A stretch of 64,000 nt of DNA from Oxalobacteraceae bacterium OTU3CAMAD1 (lineage in GTDB: Bacteria; Pseudomonadota; Gammaproteobacteria; Burkholderiales; Burkholderiaceae_D), in contig CP099650.1 of assembly GCA_024123915.1 (NCBI GenBank), forward strand, positions 1,364,001 to 1,428,000, written 5' to 3'. The notes beneath the pieces were generated by a model. That model was not told the origin of the DNA. It was given only the letters and a program-made list of their open reading frames with translations, and did not search any database. Positions within the stretch are counted from its first letter, which is position 1. Every line of letters starts with the position of its first letter. The position numbers and the translations under genes were made by a program. This document shows, one piece after another, positions 10,111 through 18,536 of this stretch.

Positions 10111-10143
10111 ACGTAGGGCGGATTAGCGAAGCGTAATCCGCCA
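10111..10143. repeat. Dispersed palindromic repeat, single-arm copy
   Basis: ACGTAGGGCGGATTAGCG followed by AAGCGTAATCCGCC forms one short hairpin and matches one arm of the 5361 and 18445 repeats. It lies between the convergent chemoreceptor and GH28 genes. The second arm is missing. Confidence 0.75.
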
Positions 10144-10164
10144 TGCATGCGCCGCCGCCGACGC

Positions 10165-12012
10165 CTACGACGACAACCGCTGGTTATGCACCTTCCCGGC
10201 GATAGTCACATTCCTCAGCACCAGATCCTTAACGTTATAAAGATACGCCGGTTGTTTAAGCACCGGCGTCCCGAAGTCGCAATCGCTGACGGTGACATTA
10301 CTCACCGGCAGAATCTGCGGCTTACCCGGCCCGTTATAGTTCACCGCCACCGGGCCCAGCACCACAATCGGCTGGTAGCACGAGAACTTGCCATCCTTGG
10401 TCTGCACATTGCCGACCGTAATACCCGAGATGTGCACATTGGTCACCAGCGGCGGCCGCGTGCGGATGGTATCGTCGAGCGGGCTGTAGTCGCAATCGAA
10501 GGTGATCACGCCACCTGCGCCCGCAGCCACGGTCTTCTCCGGAATCCCCGACCCCGGCGTCGGCTTGTAAAAAGCCGGCGTGGTACGGATGCCGTTAGGG
10601 ATCTGCACATTGCGCACATAGAAATTACGCAGAAAACCACCGCGCGCCATATTGGTCTTCAGCCGTATGGCGATGTTGAGTGGATCGGTCTTCCAGTTGG
10701 CATTCTCAAACACCAGGTTCTGCGCATACACATTCTGTATGCCGCCGGACATGATGCTGCCCAAGGTCAGCGCGCCATGGCCGCTGTGCATGCGGCAATT
10801 CTGCACCACCACGTTCTCGCACGGACCGAACTGCGTATCCGTGCCCTTGCCGGAATCGATGGCGATGCAGTCGTCGCCGGTGTTGAACTGGCAGCCCTCG
10901 ATCAGCACGTAACGGCACGATTCCGGATCGAAACCGTCGTTGTTGGCGCCCATGCTGTTGGCGTAAATGCCTTTCACGTGCACGTTGGCGCAGTCCACCG
11001 GGTTGTGCTGCCAGAACGGCGTGTTGGTGGTCTGGTAGCCGGCCAGCAGCACGTCGGTGCAACTGATGAACTGCACCATGTGCGGCCGCAGGAAGTGGCC
11101 GATGCCGAAGATGCGTTGCCTGGCCGGCACGCGCGCCTCGCTCAGCGCGCGCAGGTAGTGCGAGTCCGACAGGAACCACGGGTCGTCGCCCTTGATCTTC
11201 GCGGCGTCCTCGGCGGATAGATGCGGCGCGATCTCGGTCAGCGGGCGGTTGCGCGGGTTCGGCCGTTCCTGCACCTTGCCGACCGTGAACGGCACATGCA
11301 CCTCGCCCTTGCGCTCGCGGCCTTTCCAGGACCACCAGCAATCCGCATCGCCGGGGAAGGGCACGCCGGCCTGGCCGTCGAGGATGGAGGTCCAGTCCTC
11401 GCCGGTCAGGGCGATGTTGCGCTGGCCGTGGGCGTACACCAGTGACGAATAGTTCAGGCAATCGTTGCCTTCCCAGCGGGTCAGCGACAGTTTGCCATTG
11501 GCGCCACAATCGAACTCGCCATGGCGCGCATAGTCGAGCGGATTGGCGGAGAAGTAGACGTGCGCGCCCTTGGCCAGGTGCACGTGAACGTTCGACAACA
11601 GCACGATAGGCCCGGCGCACAGCCAATTGCCGGTCGGGATCAAGACGCGGCCGCCGCCGGCCTTGTGGCAGGCGGCGATGGCGGCGCTGATGGCCGGGTA
11701 GCAATCGGTCGATCCCGGCGCCGGCGTGTGGATATCGGCGCGGTCGCTGGAGCCGACCCAGGCGTTGATCGGCACCACCTCGCACGCCTTGCCGCCGAAC
11801 GCGGTGATGACGAAATCCTCCTTGCGGAAGGTGAGCGGTTTCGATACGCGGTCGATGATGGCCTGCGCCTGGCGCCAAGGGTCGGTGGATGCGGCCGAGG
11901 TGGCGGAAGCAGCCATCAGCTGCGCCGGCAGACCGCCGGCCAGCGCCAGGGTGCCGCCGGCCAGGGTCTGCATGAAGTTGCGGCGGGCGGCGTGGGTGGT
12001 TGAAGTGCTCAT
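10165..12012 (-). CDS. GH28 polygalacturonase-family enzyme, Tat-exported
   Basis: A protein of about 615 residues. ATG 12012 is chosen because GGGGA lies just upstream, it falls 13 bases after the preceding stop, and it begins a twin-arginine signal (RRNFMQTLAGG). The right-handed beta-helix carries the GH28 signatures in order: NNDGFD, GDDCIAI (catalytic Asp pair), SGHGALTLGS and IRLKTN. GH28 enzymes hydrolyse alpha-1,4-galacturonide bonds of pectin or rhamnogalacturonan. It is longer than a typical 400-450-residue polygalacturonase; the extra residues lie mainly before the catalytic core. It is the last gene of the pectin operon and a close paralogue of the gene upstream. Export in folded form suggests a periplasmic oligogalacturonide hydrolase. 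Confidence 0.88.
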   Translation of the reverse strand: MSTSTTHAARRNFMQTLAGGTLALAGGLPAQLMAASATSAASTDPWRQAQAIIDRVSKPLTFRKEDFVITAFGGKACEVVPINAWVGSSDRADIHTPAPGSTDCYPAISAAIAACHKAGGGRVLIPTGNWLCAGPIVLLSNVHVHLAKGAHVYFSANPLDYARHGEFDCGANGKLSLTRWEGNDCLNYSSLVYAHGQRNIALTGEDWTSILDGQAGVPFPGDADCWWSWKGRERKGEVHVPFTVGKVQERPNPRNRPLTEIAPHLSAEDAAKIKGDDPWFLSDSHYLRALSEARVPARQRIFGIGHFLRPHMVQFISCTDVLLAGYQTTNTPFWQHNPVDCANVHVKGIYANSMGANNDGFDPESCRYVLIEGCQFNTGDDCIAIDSGKGTDTQFGPCENVVVQNCRMHSGHGALTLGSIMSGGIQNVYAQNLVFENANWKTDPLNIAIRLKTNMARGGFLRNFYVRNVQIPNGIRTTPAFYKPTPGSGIPEKTVAAGAGGVITFDCDYSPLDDTIRTRPPLVTNVHISGITVGNVQTKDGKFSCYQPIVVLGPVAVNYNGPGKPQILPVSNVTVSDCDFGTPVLKQPAYLYNVKDLVLRNVTIAGKVHNQRLSS

Positions 12013-12025
12013 CGCGATCCCCGCA

Positions 12026-13843
12026 TCAGGTGTCCAAAACCGTCGAGATGGTCTTGCCGGCGATGCGCACATTCTTCAAGACCAGGCCCTTGACGTTGTG
12101 GGTGAACCAAGGCTGCTCGGCGTTGCGCGGCGTGCCGAAGTCGCAGTCGGTGATGGTGATGTCGGTCAACGGTAATACCGGCGTGCCGGGCTTGCCGTTG
12201 AAGCTGGTCGCCACCGGTCCCAGGATCACCATGGCCTGGTAGCACGACACCTCGGCGCCGCCGACCTTGATGTTGCCGGCCTTGACATTGGAGATGTGCA
12301 CGTGCGACACCGACGGCGGCCGGATGCGCACGTCGTCGTCGGCCGGCGCGTAGTCGCAGTCTATGGTGATCAGGCCGCCGCCGCTGGTCGACACCGTCTT
12401 CGGCTTGATGACCGAGCCGGGCAGCGGATTGTAAAAACCCGGGGTGGTCTTGACGCCGTTGGGCACGGTCACGTCGCGCACGTAGAAGTGGCGCAGGAAG
12501 CCGCCGCGATTCATATTGGTCTTCATGCGGATCGCCGTGCCGAGCGGGTCGCTGTCCCAGTGGATGTTGCGGAACTCGATGCGTTGCGCATACACGTGCT
12601 CGATGCCGGCAGCCATCTCGCTGCCCAGGGTGACGCCGCCGTGGCCGCTGTTCATGATGGTGTCCTGGATCACCATATTGCGCGTCGGACCTTCGGCGAT
12701 GTCGCGGTTCTTGCCGGACTTGATGGCGATGCAGTCGTCGCCGGTGTTGAACAGGCAGCCCTCGACCAGGATGGTGTCGCACGACTCCGGATCGAAACCG
12801 TCGCTGTTGGCGCCCTTGCTTTCCATCCGCACTTTGCTGAAGTGAACGTTGCGGCAGTTGACCGGGTGGTGCAGCCAGAACGGCGAATCGAGCAACTGGT
12901 AGCCCTGCATCAGCACGTCGGTGCAGCCGACGAATTCGACCATGCACGGGCGCAGGTAGTGGCCGATGCCGAAGATGCGCTTGGCCACCGGCACGCCGGC
13001 CTCGGACAGCGCCGGGAGATAGCGCGAGTCGGTGCGCCAGTCGGGACGGGTGCCCTGGATCAGCGCGCGCTCGGCATCCGACAGCGACGGCGCAACCGTC
13101 GCCAGCGACTCGGGATTAGCCGGGTTGATCTTGCGTCCGTGCATGGGCGCTTGCTTGTTCTTGCCGCTCCAGTCCCACCAGGAACCGCCGCCTCCGGTTT
13201 CGAACGGTACGCCGGCCTGGCCGTTGAGGATGCTGGTCCAGTCCTCGCCGGTCAGCGCGATGTTGCGCTGGTTGTAGGCGTAGATCATCGGCGAGTAGTT
13301 CAGCACGTCGTTGCCCTGCCAGCGCGAGATCACCAGCTTGCCGTTCTTGCCGCAATCGATGTCGCCGTACTTGGCGTAGTCGTTCGGGTTGGCGCTGAAG
13401 TAGACCTCGGCACCGGCGGCGAGATGGACGTTGACGTTTGACAGCAGCACGATCGGGCCGGCGCAGTACCAGGCGCCGGCGGGAACCAGCACGCGGCCGC
13501 CGCCGGCCTTGTTGCAAGCGGCGATAGCGGCGGTGATGGCGGGGTAGCAGTCCGGCGATTTGGCGACCGGCGACATGCGCTTAAGCGGCTCGTCGCCGCC
13601 GGTGGTGGTGATCTCGGCCAGTTTGCACGGCTTGGCGCCGAACTTGGTGATCGGAAAATCTTCTTTGCGGAACACGAGCGGCTTGGCGAAGCGGTCGATG
13701 ATGCGTTGCGCCGTGGCCCAAGGGTCGGCGGAGGCGGCGGGCGCGGTTTGGCCGAACGCGAGCGGCGCGGCGCCACCCAGCATGGCGCCGGCCGAGGCCG
13801 CGCGCAGGACGTTGCGGCGTTGCGGGTTCATTACTTGATTCAT
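12026..13843 (-). CDS. GH28 polygalacturonase-family enzyme, Tat-exported (paralogue)
   Basis: A protein of about 605 residues. Several ATGs lie close together (13861, 13858, 13852, 13843, 13831); 13843 is preferred because GGAG lies 9 bases upstream. A twin-arginine leader (RRNVLRAASAG) is followed by DPWATAQRIIDRF, closely like the DPWRQAQAIIDRV segment of the downstream paralogue. GH28 signatures are present: NSDGFDPES, GDDCIAI, SGHGGVTLGS and IRMKTN. The pair looks like a tandem duplication whose copies may attack different galacturonide linkages. It starts next to the stop of the GH43 gene, so translation is probably coupled. Confidence 0.88.
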   Translation of the reverse strand: MNQVMNPQRRNVLRAASAGAMLGGAAPLAFGQTAPAASADPWATAQRIIDRFAKPLVFRKEDFPITKFGAKPCKLAEITTTGGDEPLKRMSPVAKSPDCYPAITAAIAACNKAGGGRVLVPAGAWYCAGPIVLLSNVNVHLAAGAEVYFSANPNDYAKYGDIDCGKNGKLVISRWQGNDVLNYSPMIYAYNQRNIALTGEDWTSILNGQAGVPFETGGGGSWWDWSGKNKQAPMHGRKINPANPESLATVAPSLSDAERALIQGTRPDWRTDSRYLPALSEAGVPVAKRIFGIGHYLRPCMVEFVGCTDVLMQGYQLLDSPFWLHHPVNCRNVHFSKVRMESKGANSDGFDPESCDTILVEGCLFNTGDDCIAIKSGKNRDIAEGPTRNMVIQDTIMNSGHGGVTLGSEMAAGIEHVYAQRIEFRNIHWDSDPLGTAIRMKTNMNRGGFLRHFYVRDVTVPNGVKTTPGFYNPLPGSVIKPKTVSTSGGGLITIDCDYAPADDDVRIRPPSVSHVHISNVKAGNIKVGGAEVSCYQAMVILGPVATSFNGKPGTPVLPLTDITITDCDFGTPRNAEQPWFTHNVKGLVLKNVRIAGKTISTVLDT

Positions 13844-13857
13844 TTTATTCATCTCCA

Positions 13858-15522
13858 TCATTGCGCGCTGACGCGGAAGTAATCGACATCCAGGCTTGAG
13901 GCCTTGGCTTTGCCGGCGGCACCGTCGCCGACGCTGAACACGCCGATCTGCGCGCCCACCCAGCGGCCCTTGCTGATCTTGAGCGGCTGGCCCACGGTCT
14001 GGAAGGTCACGTTGTCGGTGCTGTAGGCGAAGCTCGCCATCGCACCCGGCGCCATGGTCATGCGCAGGTACAGCGACGAGGGCGCCGACGGCAGCACCAC
14101 GGTCGCCGCCTCCTTGCAGCGCACCACGGCCGGGCCGCAGGTGGTGTAGACCAACTGCGTCGCGTCGGCCGTCTTGCGCAGGCCCAGCCACGCATATTGC
14201 ATGGCGTTGACGATCAGGCCGGCGCGGTCGCCGTTGTTGGCGTCGTTGAGCTGGACGCGGGTGTTGACGACGAACTCCGGCGTCGGCAGCTTTTGCGCCA
14301 GGATGGAGGGCGCCGCGCGCACATAATCGGCCGCGTCCGGCGCCGCTTGGGTGAACAGGCGCAACTGGCCGGGACGCTCGCCGAGCGAATACCATTTGGC
14401 ATTGCTGTTGGCGTTCCACTGCCATTGCAGGCCAAGCCGCGAGCCATCGAATTCATCGGAGGTCGGCGGCGTTTTGATCGCCGCGCCGGCCACCGGTTTG
14501 GCGTGGGTGAGCACCGGTTGCCCGGCGCCCGCGTTGGGACCGGCTTCGCCCATGATGGGCCAGTCGTCGACCCAACGCATCGGTTGCAGATGGACCACGC
14601 GGCCGTAGGCGTTCTTGTCCTGGAAGTGGATGAACCAGTCCTTGCCGTCCTGCGCGCGCACCCATGCGCCCTGGTGCGGGCCGTTGATCTCGGTCTTGCC
14701 TTGCTCGAGCACGGTGCGCACTTCGTACGGCCCGTTCAGGCTGCGCGAGCGGAACACCGACTGCCAGCCTTCCTCGACGCCGCCGGCCGGCGCGAACACG
14801 TAGTAATAGCCGTTGGCCTTGTAGAACTTCGGCCCTTCCAGCGTCTTGTAACCCTTGATCGCGTTACCGTCGATGAGCGTGGTGCCTTTGGTGTCGAGCA
14901 GCTTGCTGGCGTCCGGCGCCATGCTGCGCAAGGTCAGGATGTTGTTGAAACCGGCCCGGCTCTTGGCCCAGCCGTGCAGCAGATAGGCCTTGCCGTCGTC
15001 GTCCCACAGCGGGGTCGGGTCGATGATGCCTTTGCCCGGCAGGATCAGCTTGGGCGCGCTCCACTGGCCGTCGAAACGGTCGGCCGTGATGACGAAGATG
15101 CCGTGATCCGGGTCCGGGTAGAAGATCCAGAACTTGCCGTCGTGATAGCGCAGGCACGGCGCCCAGACGCCCTCGCCATGGCGCGGCACGGCGAAGCGCT
15201 CGGACGGCACCAGGGCCGGCAGCGCGTGGCCGATCAGCTCCCAGTTGACCATGTCCTTGGAGGTCAGCAGCGGCAGGCCCGGTGAACTATTGAAGCTCGA
15301 CGAAGTCATATAGTAGGTGTCGCCGACGCGGATCGCGTCCGGGTCGGAATAGTCGGCGTGCAGGACGGGATTCTTGTACTGGCCGTTGCCGAGGTCCGGG
15401 GCCCAGGGGGCGGCGGCCGGCTTGGCCGGCGCGTCGACCTGGGCGGTCTGGCACGCGGCCAGCGCGAGCGGCAGCAGCACGGCGCCGGCGATTTTGTAGC
15501 GATTCATTGTTGTCATGATCAT
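13858..15522 (-). CDS. GH43-family glycoside hydrolase, lipoprotein
   Basis: A five-bladed propeller hydrolase of about 554 residues; the start may instead be ATG 15507 and no strong ribosome site decides. A lipobox LAAC follows the hydrophobic leader. GH43 catalytic landmarks are present: DYSDPDAI (base Asp), IIDPTPLWDDDG (second Asp) and LEGPKF (acid Glu). A C-terminal beta-sandwich resembling the xylosidase C2 module follows. GH43 enzymes remove arabinose, xylose or galactose side chains. In this operon a role in debranching pectin before the GH28 enzymes act is likely. It begins about 5 bases after the TonB receptor stop. Confidence 0.86.
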   Translation of the reverse strand: MIMTTMNRYKIAGAVLLPLALAACQTAQVDAPAKPAAAPWAPDLGNGQYKNPVLHADYSDPDAIRVGDTYYMTSSSFNSSPGLPLLTSKDMVNWELIGHALPALVPSERFAVPRHGEGVWAPCLRYHDGKFWIFYPDPDHGIFVITADRFDGQWSAPKLILPGKGIIDPTPLWDDDGKAYLLHGWAKSRAGFNNILTLRSMAPDASKLLDTKGTTLIDGNAIKGYKTLEGPKFYKANGYYYVFAPAGGVEEGWQSVFRSRSLNGPYEVRTVLEQGKTEINGPHQGAWVRAQDGKDWFIHFQDKNAYGRVVHLQPMRWVDDWPIMGEAGPNAGAGQPVLTHAKPVAGAAIKTPPTSDEFDGSRLGLQWQWNANSNAKWYSLGERPGQLRLFTQAAPDAADYVRAAPSILAQKLPTPEFVVNTRVQLNDANNGDRAGLIVNAMQYAWLGLRKTADATQLVYTTCGPAVVRCKEAATVVLPSAPSSLYLRMTMAPGAMASFAYSTDNVTFQTVGQPLKISKGRWVGAQIGVFSVGDGAAGKAKASSLDVDYFRVSAQ

Positions 15523-15526
15523 GGCA

Positions 15527-18337
15527 TCAGAAGGTGTACTCGGCGCGCAAGGTGTAGGCGCGGCCGATCGGTTTGGCGATGTTTTGCGCAAATACCACGC
15601 GCGAGCTCAAACGCTGGTTCGACAGCGGCGGTTCCTCGTTCAGCAAGTTGTTGACGCCAAAGGTTACTTTCAAATTATCCGAGAACTTGTAGTTCGTGCT
15701 CAGGTTGTACAAGATGTAGTGGTCGATGACATTGTAGAACGGCTGGCCCGGCTTCTGCGTCGGCAGCGCGTTGGTGTCCTGGTAGCTGGAGGTGTAGGAC
15801 TGCGTCAGCTGCGCACCGAACTTGGCGTAGTTCCACGAGAAGCGCAGGTTGTGCTTCCACTTGAAGATATAGGTGTTGGCCGAGGTCGAACCGGTCGCCA
15901 GCGCGCCCGGACGGCCGACGCTGTCGACCCAGGCGCCGCCGGCGTCGTTCTGGCCTTCGTACTGGTCGACATAGGTGCCGTCCAGGTTGACGCCGAACTT
16001 GCCCCACTGCTTGGTCGGCACGACGTAGCGGAAGCTGACGTCGACGCCGCGCGTGTGCAGGCCGCCCATGTTCATGCGGGTGACGACGATGTAATCCAGT
16101 GTGCCGTCCGGGTTGCGCGTGAACAGGTTGTTGTAGCGGTTGACGTCCGAGAAGATGGTGTCCTCGGTGATCTGCGCGATGGTGCCCTTCATCTTGATGT
16201 CCCAGACATCGAACGATAGCATCATGTTCTTGACCGGCTCGAGCACGATGCCGGCGGTGTAGGTGCGCGATTCTTCCGGTTGCAGGTCCGGGTTGGCGCC
16301 GGTCAGGGTGGTCAGCTGGGTGTTGCAGACGCGCGCCGGATCGAGGTTCAGGCCGGCGTAGCGCGGGTCGGTGGTCAAGGTGCCGGTGTTCGGCTGCGAC
16401 GGCGTCGGGCTCGGGCACAGCAGCGGGTCGTCCCAGCGGTTGACCGACGGCGTCCGGGTGCGGGCCGCGCCGTACAGCTCCGGCAGGGTGGGTGCCCGGA
16501 AGCCGGTGCTGGCCGTGCCGCGCAGCATGACGGCGGTGTGCGGTTCCCAGCGCACGCTGGCCTTGGGATTGAAGGTCGAGCCGAAATCGCTGAAGTGGTC
16601 GGCGCGCGCCGCCAGGGTGAGGTCGAGCTGCTTGGTCAGCGGAGCGTCCAGCTCCATGTACAGGCCGCCGATGGTGCGCGCGCCCTTGGGATTGGTGCCC
16701 GGCGCGCCGGACGTTTTGTAGGTTACCGCGTTGGCCAGCATGCTGGTGCGGTCGCTGTACATTTCGCGATGCAGGTCGCCGCCGACGGCGATCGCCAGCG
16801 AGCCGCCTTCGAGCGGCATCAGCTCGCGCGACAGGTTGAAGTCCGGACCGAAATATTTGACGCGGGCGGTGCGGTAGTTTTCGCCGTCGACGCTGATGCT
16901 GTCGAGATAGGCGCGGCCCTCGGCGTCCTGCTTGCCGAAGGGATTGAGCGTGCCGTTGGCCACGCCGGCGTACAGTTCCGGCGTGGTGACGAAGCCGCTC
17001 TTGTAGCCGACCCGGCGCTCGCTCATGGCGGCGTTGAAGCCGACACGGTAATCCCAGCCCACGACCGCGCCCTCGTCGGCGACGACGATGCGGTTGGTGT
17101 TCTGGCGGTCATGGGTGCCGGCCGTGCCCAGTTCGTCCAGGCTCCAGGTCAGCGCCAGGTCCTGGCCGGTGACGCCGGCCACGGCCGGCACGCCGCCGCT
17201 GCCGCCCGGATACCACTTGCTGCTCCGGTTGATGAACAGCGGCTTGCGCACGCCGGGGTTGAGCCGGTCGTAATCGGTTTGCGCGCCGAACACCTGCGGC
17301 GGATTGAGCGCGTCGATATAGGACTCGGTGTTGAGCATTTCCACCGTGAACAGCTTGTCGTCGCCATGGCGGATCGAGGCCTTGGTGAACAGGGTGGTTT
17401 GCTTGTTGTCCGGCAGCAGTTGCGGGTAAATGGTCGGGTCCAGGATACAGGTCTTGGCGCCCGCGCCGGAAGCCTTGGTCGAGGCCAGGCTGTACGGCGC
17501 GTCGTAGTTGCTGCCGCAGCCGGTGGCCCAATACGGGTTGCCGGTGGTGGTGGTCGGCCGGCCGTTGTTGTACACGGTGAAGTTGGCCGGCGAAGACGAC
17601 GAGCCGGAGGTGTTGCTGGTGAAGACGGTGCCGCCCAGTTGCGCGATGCGTTCCGGGTCCCAGATTTCCGGACGGCTCTTTTGCATCAGCGACGTGCGGC
17701 GCTGCATGTCGAACGAGGCGAAGACGTTCCAGCCGTCCTTTTTCAGGTCGCCGGTGCCGCCGGTGATGGACACGCGCTGCTGCTCGCCGCCGCCGGAGCG
17801 TTGCGGCTTGACAATACCGGCGCTCAAGCTGACTTTGTTGACGGTGCGCTTGGTGATGAAGTTGATCACGCCGGCGATGGCGTCCGTGCCGTAGATGGCC
17901 GAGGCGCCGTCGCGCAGCACCTCGACCCGCTCGACCGCGCTCATCGGCACCACATCGACGTTGACCGAGCTGGCGCCGATCGCCTCGTTGGGCAGGCGGC
18001 GGCCGTTGAGCAGCACCAGGGTACGGTTGGTGTTCAGGCCACGCATATTGATCATGGTGCCGCCGCCCCCGCCCCCGACCGGCTCGTTGGTGGCGCCGGT
18101 GACCAGCGAGGTGGCCACTTCGGACATCGTGGTCAAGCCCTGGGCTTCCAGCTCTTCGGCCTTGTAGGTGGTCAGGGGTAGGGCGTTTTCGGTGGCGATG
18201 CGCTTGATCGACGAGCCGGTCACTTCGACGCGGGTCATGTTGTCGTCGGCTTGTTGAGCTTGTACTTGATTGGTGAGTGCCAGCACCGCGAGGGCGGTGG
18301 CGGTGAGGGCGAGCCGGGGTTTGATAGTGGTTGTCAT
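15527..18337 (-). CDS. TonB-dependent outer-membrane receptor of the pectin locus
   Basis: A 936-residue outer-membrane transporter. AGGAGA lies 7 bases before ATG 18337. After the signal peptide (cleavage near VQAQ) comes the TonB box region MTRVEVTGSSIKR, the plug domain (RVEVLRDGASAIYGTDAIAGVINFIT) and a 22-stranded barrel ending in a terminal aromatic residue (YTLRAEYTF). A glycine run near the plug start is encoded by a G-rich tract. It probably imports pectin-derived oligosaccharides. No SusD partner is present, as expected for Proteobacteria. It is followed directly by GH43 and two GH28 genes, forming a receptor-plus-hydrolase utilisation operon. Confidence 0.92.
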   Translation of the reverse strand: MTTTIKPRLALTATALAVLALTNQVQAQQADDNMTRVEVTGSSIKRIATENALPLTTYKAEELEAQGLTTMSEVATSLVTGATNEPVGGGGGGTMINMRGLNTNRTLVLLNGRRLPNEAIGASSVNVDVVPMSAVERVEVLRDGASAIYGTDAIAGVINFITKRTVNKVSLSAGIVKPQRSGGGEQQRVSITGGTGDLKKDGWNVFASFDMQRRTSLMQKSRPEIWDPERIAQLGGTVFTSNTSGSSSSPANFTVYNNGRPTTTTGNPYWATGCGSNYDAPYSLASTKASGAGAKTCILDPTIYPQLLPDNKQTTLFTKASIRHGDDKLFTVEMLNTESYIDALNPPQVFGAQTDYDRLNPGVRKPLFINRSSKWYPGGSGGVPAVAGVTGQDLALTWSLDELGTAGTHDRQNTNRIVVADEGAVVGWDYRVGFNAAMSERRVGYKSGFVTTPELYAGVANGTLNPFGKQDAEGRAYLDSISVDGENYRTARVKYFGPDFNLSRELMPLEGGSLAIAVGGDLHREMYSDRTSMLANAVTYKTSGAPGTNPKGARTIGGLYMELDAPLTKQLDLTLAARADHFSDFGSTFNPKASVRWEPHTAVMLRGTASTGFRAPTLPELYGAARTRTPSVNRWDDPLLCPSPTPSQPNTGTLTTDPRYAGLNLDPARVCNTQLTTLTGANPDLQPEESRTYTAGIVLEPVKNMMLSFDVWDIKMKGTIAQITEDTIFSDVNRYNNLFTRNPDGTLDYIVVTRMNMGGLHTRGVDVSFRYVVPTKQWGKFGVNLDGTYVDQYEGQNDAGGAWVDSVGRPGALATGSTSANTYIFKWKHNLRFSWNYAKFGAQLTQSYTSSYQDTNALPTQKPGQPFYNVIDHYILYNLSTNYKFSDNLKVTFGVNNLLNEEPPLSNQRLSSRVVFAQNIAKPIGRAYTLRAEYTF

Positions 18338-18444
18338 GTTCAGTCTCCTATTTTTTTATAATTAAACGTCTGTGGTGAAACGGTAAAACGGTAAAGCCCG
18401 GTGGGGCGGTGAAACTCGGTGGTGCAATATGAAACTCGTGGAGG

Positions 18445-18536
18445 CACGTAGGGCGGATTAGCGCAGCGTAATCCGCCAAGCTCCGTCGACGGCTCATGCA
18501 TGGCGGATTACGGCTTCGCCTAATCCGCCCTACGTG
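18445..18536. repeat. Dispersed palindromic repeat, full copy overlapping a gene end
   Basis: CACGTAGGGCGGATTAGCG and a complementary CGCCTAATCCGCCCTACGTG arm enclose GCGTAATCCGCC and GGCGGATTACG half-sites. It belongs to the same family as 5361-5468. It separates the pectinesterase gene from the TonB receptor gene. The last codons and TAG stop of the pectinesterase (18520-18536) lie inside the outer arm. Confidence 0.85.

Noticed and set aside
12026..14425. A 799-residue version of the second GH28 protein
   Set aside because: The upstream extension runs antisense-free but through the GH43 gene in another frame; the Tat leader and ribosome site place the start at 13843.
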